From Bradyrhizobium sp. CCBAU 53351 (GTDB lineage Bacteria; Pseudomonadota; Alphaproteobacteria; Rhizobiales; Xanthobacteraceae): a DNA stretch of 64,000 nucleotides. The notes under the pieces are model-generated. The model did not search any database. It saw only the letters and a list, made by a program, of their open reading frames with translations, and had not been told where the DNA came from. The position numbers and the translations under genes were made by a program. Shown one piece after another: positions 46,285 to 54,540 of the stretch. The stretch is taken from the NCBI RefSeq assembly GCF_015291745.1, contig NZ_CP030060.1, positions 310,001 through 374,000 on the forward strand, read 5' to 3'. How positions within the stretch are numbered: the stretch's first letter is position 1; the number at the start of each line of letters is the position of its first letter.

Positions 46285-47425
46285 TGGTCGATTTGCCGAC
46301 CGTGGGGGCGGCGGCGATCCTCGGAGCATGCGAGCGTATCTCGGCATGCGCGGCCTTGGTGACGTCGACGAGATCGATCTGATCCGGAATGCGGTCACCG
46401 AACAATGCGGTCAGCCTTTCAATGGCTTCTTCGGGATCGAAGCACTTCTCGACGATCTCTGTGAGCTCCGCATCGAACTTCTTGGCCATGTCGATCGCGA
46501 TACGGCGGCTGGCCGCACTCAGTCTGCCGTCGACGCGCTCGTCGCGGTCGGTGGGATTGTAGACCGGGCCTTCCAGCAGGCGCGGAAGACGTTCGGCGAT
46601 CCGCAGCAGCGCCAGGTCGTCACGGCCGGGAACGTTCGGACGGCCGAGGTCCTCGCACGCTTCGAAGGCGCACACCATCAGAAGGATCGACGATACGTCG
46701 TCGAGATGGGGGCGGTGGTGGTCGCGCCAGGCCTTCAGGTACCGGCAGACGCGGCGAAGCACCGGACCATAGATCTTGATGGCCTCGACGAACCAGTCCC
46801 GGATCTTGCGCGGATCCGACGAGATCCAGTCGTGCTCGCGATGGGCGAGCAGGACGCAGTCCGACGGCAGCGCGTCCCAACGATCATCGCTGTCGACGCG
46901 CGCATCGCGGGCCATAGCGTCGAACGACTTCATCTGCTTCTCGAGCTTCTCGAATTCCGCATCTGGAATCGCGTACAGCGGCACGTCGATGTGCGAGTTC
47001 GACGAGATCACCAGCCGCGAGCAGGTCGGCTTCTTCCCGAACTGCCAGCCTTCTTCCTTCGCGAGCTTCTCGAGCGCGGCGTCAACCACCTTGAAGAAGG
47101 CGGTAGCGGCGACGGAAGGCCGCTGTACGCCCTGGATAAACGTCATCGGGAGGTAGGCGCCGTCGTCGAGGTCCATCTGCTGCGGCGGGGTCCAGCACGG
47201 ATCGTTGATGGTCCGATATGCGAAGCTGCCCTGCGTGAAAAACCGGGGATGGACTGTCACGCCGAGCTCCTGCTTGGTCAAAGCCGCGAACGTCTTGCGC
47301 AGGCAATCTCGAACCTTCTCGCGCGCTTCCATGAGGCACGCGCGGTCGGTATCGGCGATGTTCAGGTTCTTCAGGAAACACGCCGCGTCGCCAGACGCGT
47401 GCAGCACTTTCGAGACGTTGGCCAT
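46277..47425 (-). CDS. CBASS CD-NTase, CdnA/DncV-like
   Basis: 382 residues from the ATG at 47425 (MANVSKVLHASGDAACFLKN). The active site is FFTQGSFAYRTI (G66-S67), PPQQMDLDDGAYLPM (D85, D87) and SSNSHIDVPLYAI (D147), as in DncV-type cyclases that make 3'3'-cGAMP. The C-terminus ends TVGKSTSA, the free tail Cap2 would conjugate. It is the first gene of the minus-strand cap2-cap3 operon and diverges from the phospholipase gene at 47618 with a ~190-base shared promoter region. The whole set is a canonical type II CBASS and is intact. Confidence 0.9.
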   Translation of the reverse strand: MANVSKVLHASGDAACFLKNLNIADTDRACLMEAREKVRDCLRKTFAALTKQELGVTVHPRFFTQGSFAYRTINDPCWTPPQQMDLDDGAYLPMTFIQGVQRPSVAATAFFKVVDAALEKLAKEEGWQFGKKPTCSRLVISSNSHIDVPLYAIPDAEFEKLEKQMKSFDAMARDARVDSDDRWDALPSDCVLLAHREHDWISSDPRKIRDWFVEAIKIYGPVLRRVCRYLKAWRDHHRPHLDDVSSILLMVCAFEACEDLGRPNVPGRDDLALLRIAERLPRLLEGPVYNPTDRDERVDGRLSAASRRIAIDMAKKFDAELTEIVEKCFDPEEAIERLTALFGDRIPDQIDLVDVTKAAHAEIRSHAPRIAAAPTVGKSTSA

Positions 47426-47617
47426 GGCCGATCTCCATCTGGAAAAGCGAGGGAGATCTAGACGGTGGACAATGCCCTCCAGTCGCACAACCGCGCGAAT
47501 CAGACTCTATCTTGAGAGTCCACTAGATTGTAGAACAGAAAATGAACATTTCATACGGGATTCCCGAGCCTCGGTGGATCTCCGATGCCACAGCGTGCTC
47601 CGAAACTAGAGATTGCA

Positions 47618-48601
47618 ATGACTTTTCAGATACTTGCTCTCAGCGGCGGTGGCTTTCGAGGCCTGTTCACAAGTTCGGTCCTGGCGCGCCTGGAGGAGCA
47701 GGCAAAGCGCCCCCTTCACGAATGCTTTGACCTGATCTCGGGGACATCGGCAGGCGGCATTATCGCCCTCGGTCTGGCGATGGGAAAGAAGGCCGAGACG
47801 ATTCAGGAGATGTTTCTCAAGCACGGGGAAGAGATATTCCCCCGCGGGGAGACGCCGAAAAGCCGGCTGGCGCAAATGCAGGCCCGGTGGTTCGAGTGGC
47901 GACATCCCAAGTACGACGGTACGGTGCTCCGGAGCAAGATCGAGGGCGTGCTCGGCGCCGACGCCAAGCTCGGCGACGCGAAGACGCGCGTGCTTGTTCC
48001 GACGGTCAACATGACCAAGGGAAGCGTCCAGATGTTCAAGACCGCGCATAATCCGAGGTTCATGACCGATTACAAGGTGAAGGCCGCGGACATCGCCATG
48101 GCGACGGCGGCCGCGCCGCTGTACTTCCCGATGGCCGAGATCGGGAACAGCTATTTCATTGACGGCGGCGTGGTCGCGAACGCACCTGACCTTTGTGCGC
48201 TGCACGAAGCTGTCCAGTTCCTGGATCAAAAGATCGAGGACGTATCGGTGATGAGCATTGGCACGACCACCAGCAAATTCTCGCTGCCGACGTCGGCGGG
48301 ACGCAATTTCGGCCAAAGGGACTGGCTCGAGAACAACCGGCTTCCATCGACCATCATTTCCTCGCAGCAACAGCTGGTCGATTTCATGCTCAAGCATCAG
48401 CTCGGCGATCGCTACATCAGGTTCGACGAGCAGCCCTCCGCCGAGCAGATTTCCGATCTCGGGATGGACCTCGCGACCGAGAGCCGGCGGAAGACCCTGC
48501 TAGGGATGGCGGACGGTTGCTATCAAGCGCTGTGCAACGATAGGCGCGTCATCGATATGTTGGCACATCGGCCTACCAAGCCGACGTTCTATCACGTGTG
48601 A
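47618..48601 (+). CDS. capV: CBASS patatin-like phospholipase effector (CapV)
   Basis: 327 residues from the ATG at 47618; an in-frame ATG at 47585 would add 11. The oxyanion motif is LSGGGFRG (10-15 core), the nucleophile GTSAGG (Ser44), and the catalytic Asp is in YFIDGGVVANAP (Asp182). CapV is activated by 3'3'-cGAMP and destroys the inner membrane. It is divergent from the cyclase gene. The short start is preferred because family members begin close to the first strand. Confidence 0.88.
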   Translation: MTFQILALSGGGFRGLFTSSVLARLEEQAKRPLHECFDLISGTSAGGIIALGLAMGKKAETIQEMFLKHGEEIFPRGETPKSRLAQMQARWFEWRHPKYDGTVLRSKIEGVLGADAKLGDAKTRVLVPTVNMTKGSVQMFKTAHNPRFMTDYKVKAADIAMATAAAPLYFPMAEIGNSYFIDGGVVANAPDLCALHEAVQFLDQKIEDVSVMSIGTTTSKFSLPTSAGRNFGQRDWLENNRLPSTIISSQQQLVDFMLKHQLGDRYIRFDEQPSAEQISDLGMDLATESRRKTLLGMADGCYQALCNDRRVIDMLAHRPTKPTFYHV

Positions 48602-48729
48602 ACTACGCAAGAGGGATCCAACGCGTAACATCGGCAGATTGCCTGAAGGCCGCGAGCAGGTTGAGATGCGAGCTACTCGTGGGGCCGGAAAGCTAGTGCG
48701 GGATCATCGAGGTTAAAGTTTCGGTCAAT

Positions 48730-49409
48730 GTGTCGCAATCGAGATTTGCCAAATGGAACGTTGAAGTGAAACAACACGACTATTCGTTGCACGGTGGACT
48801 GAACCGAGCCAAGGTCGGACGCTACCTAACGTTGATCGCCGCGTCGGTATCGGCTGCGATCGTTTTCACGCTGCTTTCCGTGGTCGACGTGGCGAACCGC
48901 TTCGGGCTCAATGTCAACCTGCCACCATCGGTCCTTTCCCTCGTCGGTGCGGGCATGGTCTTTGCGGCGCTCTATTGGACGCTCGATCGGTACGCGTGGC
49001 GATGGCCCTTTCTGAATGCGGCGCTGAAGGTCCCGGATCTCGCTGGGAGCTGGTCCTGCGAAGGACGAAGCCTCAAGCCCGACGGGAGCCTCGGCTACGC
49101 ATGGAGGGCGACCCTCACGATCTTTCAGACCTGGGACAAGATCCGAGTGAGGCTGAAGACGGATCAATCGGGCTCCGACAGCATTGGGCAGCCCTGATCT
49201 GCGACGACGCAGAGGGATATAGGCTTCTGTACAACTATCGGAACGACCCGGCTATCGGAGAGGTGGACTTAAGAAGCCATCTCGGTTCCTGCATGCTTAT
49301 TTTCTCGAAAGATCTGGAATCAGCAGAGGGCGAGTATTTCAACGGTCACGGCCGCTTCACATTTGGCACGATTAGTTTGAAGAGGGACCATGGTAAGGGA
49401 CATCAATAG
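48730..49409 (+). pseudogene. Cap15-like membrane effector, one-base frameshift
   Basis: From a GTG at 48730: a basic N-terminus, two membrane helices (LTLIAASVSAAIVFTLLSVV and VLSLVGAGMVFAALYWTL) and then VPDLAGSWSCEGRSL, the start of a small beta-barrel. At 49186-49188 GGG appears where GGGG would keep the frame. The barrel continues one frame over (ALICDDAEGYRLLYNYRN, SAEGEYFNGHGRFTFG) to 49409. Cap15 proteins oligomerise in the membrane when their barrel binds a cyclic dinucleotide. Its end overlaps the CD-NTase start by 20 bases. The lesion is a G-run length change, so check the reads. Confidence 0.65.
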
Positions 49410-50508
49410 TCGACTGAACAAACTGCGCCTGCGTCGCAGGGGCGTCGACCGTCTTGGAAAACTCAACGAGGCTTCCCGCAAGGAAGTGTTGTCGAAGAGC
49501 TTGGCTGCGGAAAGCTGGCAGAATAGGGCTCCGTCGCATGCTTACACGCGATATGCGCTTGGCGCGATGCAGGAGGTGGGACCTGAGTACACCAGAATCA
49601 GTGTCGAAACGGCCGAGCGCGTGGGCAACCAAATCCAGAAATCCATCGATTCGGTCGAATTTCGGCTTCAGGGGTCGGTGCCCCTCAACGTCCATATCCG
49701 GGGAGTCAGCGACGTCGATCTGCTCGTGCTGGAGACCGGTTTCCTCATATTCCACTCGTCGGGGCCCGCGGCAGGCACCTATGTTCCCACGGCGCGCAAC
49801 TCGCTTGGAGTGCTAGGCGAACTACGTTCCTCGATCGAGAAGATCCTGCCATTGAACTTTCCAGCCGCCGACGTCGATACGTCCGGTGGGAAGGCGGTCG
49901 CCGTTTCTGGAGGGTCTCTGGCGCGACCGGTGGATGTTGTTCCGTCCCACTGGTACGATACCGTCGTCTACCAGCAGTCTAGACAGATTCACGACCGAGG
50001 AGTTGTTATTCTCGATCGCAAAGTGCCGAAGACAATCGAGAACTTCCCATTCAAACACATAAAGCTGATCGAAGATCGTTGCAGTTCGTGTCTCGGCGGC
50101 CTGAGGAAGGCCATACGGCTCTGCAAGAACGTCAAGGCTGATGCGGTCGAGGAGGGTACCAAGATCAATTTCCCCAGCTTCGACATAGCCGCTACCATGT
50201 ATCACGCGGATCAGACGGCCTTGAAAATCGGATATCTCTACGAGTTACGGGTCCTCGCGGAGGTGCAGCGACATTTGGATTACCTGTATCACAACCCTGA
50301 AGAAGCAAAGAAGTTGCGCGTCCCGGACAGCTCCCGGTTCATTTTCGACACACAGGAGAAGTACGAAGGCATGAAGGCGCTCTCACATGAAATCGATGAT
50401 CTCGTGAAGAACGTCGCCAAGGAGCAGAAGCCGCAACTGACGTTCGATCTGGGCATACCCTGGGGGGTGGCGCGAGGCGCCATCGAGTCGATCGAGATAC
50501 CGAGTTAA
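49390..50508 (+). CDS. CBASS CD-NTase of a short Cap15-type system
   Basis: 372 residues. The cyclase site is FRLQGSVPLNVHIRGVSDVD (G95-S96, D108, D110) with LARPVDVVPSHW giving the third Asp (D182). The arrangement Cap15-like effector followed by cyclase, without ancillary Cap2/3 or HORMA genes, is a type I (two-gene) CBASS. I cannot assign the clade or product. It is intact although the effector upstream is frameshifted. The intact Cap15-like gene at 50972 could in principle substitute. Confidence 0.78.
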   Translation: MVRDINSRLNKLRLRRRGVDRLGKLNEASRKEVLSKSLAAESWQNRAPSHAYTRYALGAMQEVGPEYTRISVETAERVGNQIQKSIDSVEFRLQGSVPLNVHIRGVSDVDLLVLETGFLIFHSSGPAAGTYVPTARNSLGVLGELRSSIEKILPLNFPAADVDTSGGKAVAVSGGSLARPVDVVPSHWYDTVVYQQSRQIHDRGVVILDRKVPKTIENFPFKHIKLIEDRCSSCLGGLRKAIRLCKNVKADAVEEGTKINFPSFDIAATMYHADQTALKIGYLYELRVLAEVQRHLDYLYHNPEEAKKLRVPDSSRFIFDTQEKYEGMKALSHEIDDLVKNVAKEQKPQLTFDLGIPWGVARGAIESIEIPS

Positions 50509-50520
50509 GTCGTCGGGCCG

Positions 50521-50973
50521 CTAAAGCCTATTGACGCTGCCGCGTTCGAATCTCCACGTCGTGCCCTTGGAGACCAGGTAGAGAGCCAGGATCCCGGGAA
50601 CGAGGGACATCGCCACGCAACTGTTGAACGCCGATCCTTTGTTGACAGGTGGGGGTATCTCTGAGGGGGGAGGGAAGAGGCGGTAGGACCACCCCGTGAT
50701 GGTACAGCGCGAATGATGATCTACGGCAGCCATGATCGCTCCATCGTGAATCGCCTCGTTAAAAGCGATTGCTGCTCGCACGGTCTCCGCAAAATTCTGG
50801 TCGAGGAATTGGCCCACCTCGGGGGAAGGATCGCGCGGCATTGGCTCGGCGAAACGTGGTAGGTTATTCTGATGGTAGAGACAGCAAATCAGCGGATCGA
50901 AAGCTGCTGGACGTCCAGCCAGAATCCTGAAGATTTCGTCTATTCCAGTCATCGCGGCTTCGGTCTTCGACAT
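50521..50973 (-). CDS. DisA-N-like (diadenylate cyclase fold) sensor protein
   Basis: 150 residues. RAAIAFNEAIHDGAIMAAVD contains the D77-G78-A79 motif of the DAC fold. The region where active cyclases have G-T-R-H-R is NKGSAFNSCVAMSLVP, followed by ILALYLVSKGTTWRFERG, the usual final strands. Loss of the R-H-R element suggests a nucleotide sensor rather than a synthase, like the DACN-type sensor domains proposed in bacterial conflict systems. Its start codon overlaps that of the divergent Cap15-like gene (50971-50973), so an internal start (MTGIDEIF, about 50952) is possible. Confidence 0.5.
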   Translation of the reverse strand: MSKTEAAMTGIDEIFRILAGRPAAFDPLICCLYHQNNLPRFAEPMPRDPSPEVGQFLDQNFAETVRAAIAFNEAIHDGAIMAAVDHHSRCTITGWSYRLFPPPSEIPPPVNKGSAFNSCVAMSLVPGILALYLVSKGTTWRFERGSVNRL

Positions 50974-51565
50974 GATCAACTTTCTTCAGACCCGGCTTCT
51001 ATTTACGATAGTCGTCTGTCTGGCGATAGCGATATTCGCAGGGTTGAAGTTTGCCGATGTATTCACCGGCAACACCTACGAAGACGTCTGGATATTCTCC
51101 AGGTATGTCTTTGGCATACCTGCTGCTCTTGCTGTCGTCATCTACGGGGCATGGCGTGCTATCCCGATACTTCAGCGTATGACATTCCCCTATTTGGGTG
51201 GCCGGTGGACCGGTGTGCTGCGCTATGGTCCACCCGACAGGCAGGAGCTCAGGGATGCCACGCTGACGATCCGACATCACTTGAGCGGGATGTCTCTTGT
51301 CCTCGAAACCAGGGAATCGACCTCGACTACGCTGGCGGTTGTAGCCACACGCGATCCTACCGGCACGCAATACCATGTGTACTACGTCTTCGAGAATCGA
51401 CGGAAGGCTGAGTACACTAAGCCTGGGCTTCCTACGATTTATCGAGGCGTGGCTATAATGAGTGTTGGGATGTCGGGGACGAAGACTTTAAGCGGTGAAT
51501 ATTTTACGGACCAGCCGACAAATGGCATCGCCGAGTTCAAACTGGAGAGGCACGCCTGGTTTTAG
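50972..51565 (+). CDS. Cap15-like membrane beta-barrel effector
   Basis: 197 residues. Two membrane helices (LLFTIVVCLAIAIFAGLKFA and VFGIPAALAVVIYGAWRAIP) are followed by FPYLGGRWTGVLRYGPPD and a ~110-residue beta-rich domain (ATLTIRHHLSGMSLVLETRE, HVYYVFENRRKAEYT). This is the Cap15 architecture, in which nucleotide binding to the barrel drives membrane disruption. It is distant from the copy at 48730 by eye. It is head-to-head with the DisA-N-like gene, and its start codon overlaps that gene's start. It is intact. Confidence 0.6.
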   Translation: MINFLQTRLLFTIVVCLAIAIFAGLKFADVFTGNTYEDVWIFSRYVFGIPAALAVVIYGAWRAIPILQRMTFPYLGGRWTGVLRYGPPDRQELRDATLTIRHHLSGMSLVLETRESTSTTLAVVATRDPTGTQYHVYYVFENRRKAEYTKPGLPTIYRGVAIMSVGMSGTKTLSGEYFTDQPTNGIAEFKLERHAWF

Positions 51566-51754
51566 GCGACGATGCCGCGCCCGATCTTGCGATCGGCGGG
51601 TGTGGGCGCATCCATGACCGGGCTGTACCGCTAAAGGCCTCGCAATCGATTGGGCGCAGTTGTCGACGCAACGGCATAAGCTCTATCGGGCGGCGCTTGA
51701 CGGGGTCATCGGCGGAAAGCGGATACGCTTGGCCTCGGCGTTTGTTGCCACAAT

Positions 51755-52220
51755 GAAATTTCTGAATCTTAGGCCCTGATCGGTTCATTTATTTAATTGG
51801 ACGGTCGATTCGGTAATTGCGATTCTGGCGCATGTCCGAACTCACCGTGCAATATCTCGTGCTCGAGCGTCGCGATCCGGCCCGTAACATGGCGCGGTTC
51901 TATGTGCTCACGATCGAGCCGACGCTGTTTGGCGATACGGCATTGGTGCGTGAATGGGGGCGCCTCGGTGGGCGCGGTCGACGGCGGCTCGATTTGTTCG
52001 ATGGTCACGCGCAGGCCGTCGAGGCCCTTGAGTGTTGGCTCAGGCGAAAAACCAGTCGTGGTTACGTCCAGCGGCACTCGTCAAGCTGTGACCCGGCGTG
52101 AGATGCTGGGCTGGACGAAAAGCCGAAATAAGTATATCAAAGTAATCTAAGGTCGTTTCAGTCCTATTCGCAAGAATTGCAAAAGTATTCCATAATCTTC
52201 ATTATGCGAATCCAAGTAAT
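51755..52220 (+). repeat. WGR-locus direct repeat, copy 2
   Basis: Same element as 16700-17165: leader TTCATTTATTTAATTGGACG, the WGR gene, then the GTATATCAAAGTAATC block and a palindromic CATAAT-CTTC-ATTATG segment at about 52190-52205. Just before it, 51640-51780 encodes a short tail (LYRAALDGVIGGKRIRLASA) that may be the end of a lost gene. Confidence 0.65.
51832..52101 (+). CDS. WGR-domain protein, copy 2, intact
   Basis: 89 residues: MSELTVQYLVLERRDPARNM, DTALVREWGRLGGRGRRRLD and a helical end (QAVEALECWLRRKTSRGYVQ). The W-G-R motif and flanking strands cover the whole protein, so it is a stand-alone WGR domain, predicted to bind nucleic acid. It is nearly identical to copy 1 but lacks the 13-base deletion. 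No neighbour suggests a specific role. Confidence 0.7.
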   Translation: MSELTVQYLVLERRDPARNMARFYVLTIEPTLFGDTALVREWGRLGGRGRRRLDLFDGHAQAVEALECWLRRKTSRGYVQRHSSSCDPA

Positions 52221-52398
52221 CCTAGCCGATCACAACCTCTTTTAGTATCGAGCATTTGCAGAACGAGCTATTTGCCAGCGCAGCAATTCAACCCAACTTG
52301 CCCTGCCCCAACGCGCTCTCGTGCTGATCAATCAAGTGACGAGTACGCGAGCTGACTATTTTATCTTCGATATTCGCAGCCGTTTGAAGCAAACGTTC

Positions 52399-52959
52399 TC
52401 AAGCCGTGAAGTCGACCTTGTCCGTCCTTCCCAAGGCCGAACGTAAACGGAAGTGGCTTCTCAGCTTGCCAGTTCCCTCCTCGGCCACCCGCTTGCGAGC
52501 GAGGGTCCGACAGGCCTCCAGAACGTCCCAAGGGATCTCTCCGAGGTCATCGGCGACCTCGACAAATGACCGCCAAGCGGCGGACGACAATCGTTTCGAC
52601 ACTGGCTCGAGCAAATCGTCCAATGCAATACCAGCGTCTGTTTCCGCATCATTGTCTGATCCGAACAGATAAATACGTCCGCGCCAGATGATGTAGTGAC
52701 TTTGACAGCCGGTATCGCGCCAAACAGAAGGAAACACACTCATTTTTCCTCCTTCCGCATTGTAGATACGCCAGGCGGGCCCACTTCTTGGATCGAGGTT
52801 GACTGGAAATCGTTCGCCGCAACCGCAAGGACAGGACAACACAAGCCAACGTGGACCACCGCGGTTGACCAGGACAGCATCGCCGGGTTTCGACAGGTGC
52901 TGGTCCGCCTCGCCTCGTGAAGAAACCTTCGCCCGAAAGTTGAGAATGACGATGCCCAT
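52399..52959 (-). CDS. DUF6527-type zinc-binding protein of the Ubl operon
   Basis: 186 residues. RWLVLSCPCGCGERFPVNLD is a CxCxC-type metal site. It is followed by GPAWRIYNAEGGKMSVFPSV and WRDTGCQSHYIIWRGRIYLF, the DUF6527 pattern. The C-terminal ~90 residues are helical and may be extra. This family recurs at the end of prokaryotic ubiquitin-like operons, where a RING-like or substrate-adaptor role has been guessed. It is last in the operon, 9 bases after the kinase-like gene. It is intact. Confidence 0.65.
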   Translation of the reverse strand: MGIVILNFRAKVSSRGEADQHLSKPGDAVLVNRGGPRWLVLSCPCGCGERFPVNLDPRSGPAWRIYNAEGGKMSVFPSVWRDTGCQSHYIIWRGRIYLFGSDNDAETDAGIALDDLLEPVSKRLSSAAWRSFVEVADDLGEIPWDVLEACRTLARKRVAEEGTGKLRSHFRLRSALGRTDKVDFTA

Positions 52960-52968
52960 GAATTCGCC

Positions 52969-54540
52969 TCACTGCGGTGCGAAGTTGTTGTTGAGAATGC
53001 GCTCTGCTAACACGTACGCAGCGGCGCGACGCTCATCCTCAGGACCTTTCAGGTTTGGATCTTTGGCCGCCTTGTTCAGAAGGGCCAGTGCAAGAGCCGC
53101 TCCGTATTGATCTGCTGACGCGACACGCGCGGCATAGTGCCGGATCTGTCGCACGGCTTCGTGAAACCAGCGATGCGGATCGCGCGGATCACCGTGCCCG
53201 AGCAGCATGTCGAGCGGCTTACCACCATACGGTTGCTCAATCGACCTCCACCACTCATCGAAGGACCAGAGCTCATGATTATCGAAGGCATCGACCAATA
53301 GGCTGGCCTCCAAGGTCGCTATGTCCCACACCAGCGGTCCATCCTGATTGGCATAGAAGTCGATGACGAGCGCCTCGTGCCCCCTCACCTGAACATTGTC
53401 GACGTGGAGATCGCCATGAATCTTTGCGAATAACACCGGAGAACTTGCGCAGTATTCGAACAATGTAAACAGTCGATCGCGGTCGCATCTCGAGCCGATC
53501 GATCGCGCCCTTTGCATCCGGCGCCGGTCAAATTGCTTTGGAAAGCGCGGACCCAGGGTCTGCGAAAGTGGCGTATCTCGGCGTTCGATATTTCGATACC
53601 ACGCTTGCAGCGTTCGATCGAACAGGCACGATATTGCCGGCCCGGCCCGGCCGCTCCGTGCGGCAAGCCTTAGACTCTCGCAGGATTCGATGAGATCGCC
53701 GACCAGCACACCGCGTGTCGATCCGAGACAGCATAAATCGTAGTTCAATCGCGGCCCGAGATTGAAAGGCACGTATTTCTCGACATTCAATTGGTAATTC
53801 TGAAATTCTTGAAAGATCTTGCTGCGATCACCGAGTTTGACAAAACGCGGCATAGTATGAAAGGCGCCGAAGACCGGGTAGGCACGGTATACGGCAGCCC
53901 CGGACCGGCCTTCGGTCATTGGACTGAAATGCACGGCCGTGTAACCTCTGAATGCGCGCTTCAGAAGGACTTGGCCAACACCAGCGTCGTTCTCTCCAAA
54001 CTCGCATTCGGGAGCGAAGCTGAAACTGACAGACTCTTGTACGGCCTCGCCGGGGAGATGCCGAACCAAGAAGTTGGCCGCTTCCGACCAATTGGCAATG
54101 GGCGACAAGATGGTGACGTGCGGCAGCGGGGGGAGAGGCATCGGATCGCCCAATGATCTCTGCCACGTGAACTGATTGCGCAGGACGTCGCTCGGAAGGT
54201 TGCTGGCAAACACACGCGCCTCTTCCAGACATCTATACACTTGCGGAAGACCAGCAACGCCGAACGGCACGACAAAGACGCGGCATTCGTAATCAAGCAG
54301 GTGCTTAAGGCAGCTTCGAACGATTCGCTGGAATCTTGATGGGTAATCTTGTTGCTGGACGATTACGACGGCGGCAAGGCTCGCCAACAGAGCAGGCTCC
54401 ATCGGCTGAAAAGCGGTAATCTGCTGTTGTCTGATCGTGAGGCCGCGGTCTTGAAACGGCGCCTTAGCCTCAGCCGGGGGATCGGCGCCGATCCAGCCAA
54501 CCTCCGACCGACCAAAAGCTGTAACGTCAACGATTGACAT
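52969..54540 (-). CDS. APH-like kinase in the Ubl operon
   Basis: 523 residues from an ATG at 54540 that overlaps the JAB-E1 stop by 14 bases. The N-terminal ~230 residues are unrecognised. The C-terminal half has the aminoglycoside-phosphotransferase catalytic loop FAKIHGDLHVDNVQVRG (H-G-D...N) and the metal Asp in LVIDFYANQDGPLVWDIATL. Such kinases phosphorylate small molecules or protein Ser/Thr. Finding one between E1 and DUF6527 in a ubiquitin-like operon is unusual in my knowledge. The 14-base coupled starts argue it is a true component. Confidence 0.62.
   Translation of the reverse strand: MSIVDVTAFGRSEVGWIGADPPAEAKAPFQDRGLTIRQQQITAFQPMEPALLASLAAVVIVQQQDYPSRFQRIVRSCLKHLLDYECRVFVVPFGVAGLPQVYRCLEEARVFASNLPSDVLRNQFTWQRSLGDPMPLPPLPHVTILSPIANWSEAANFLVRHLPGEAVQESVSFSFAPECEFGENDAGVGQVLLKRAFRGYTAVHFSPMTEGRSGAAVYRAYPVFGAFHTMPRFVKLGDRSKIFQEFQNYQLNVEKYVPFNLGPRLNYDLCCLGSTRGVLVGDLIESCESLRLAARSGRAGPAISCLFDRTLQAWYRNIERRDTPLSQTLGPRFPKQFDRRRMQRARSIGSRCDRDRLFTLFEYCASSPVLFAKIHGDLHVDNVQVRGHEALVIDFYANQDGPLVWDIATLEASLLVDAFDNHELWSFDEWWRSIEQPYGGKPLDMLLGHGDPRDPHRWFHEAVRQIRHYAARVASADQYGAALALALLNKAAKDPNLKGPEDERRAAAYVLAERILNNNFAPQ

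Noticed and set aside
44911..46362. 483-codon open frame opposite Cap2
   Set aside because: GC-rich antisense frame; the minus strand carries the E2, ThiF and CxxC motifs in an operon.
46250..47461. 403-codon open frame opposite the CdnA-like cyclase
   Set aside because: Antisense shadow; the catalytic GS and DxD motifs are on the minus strand.
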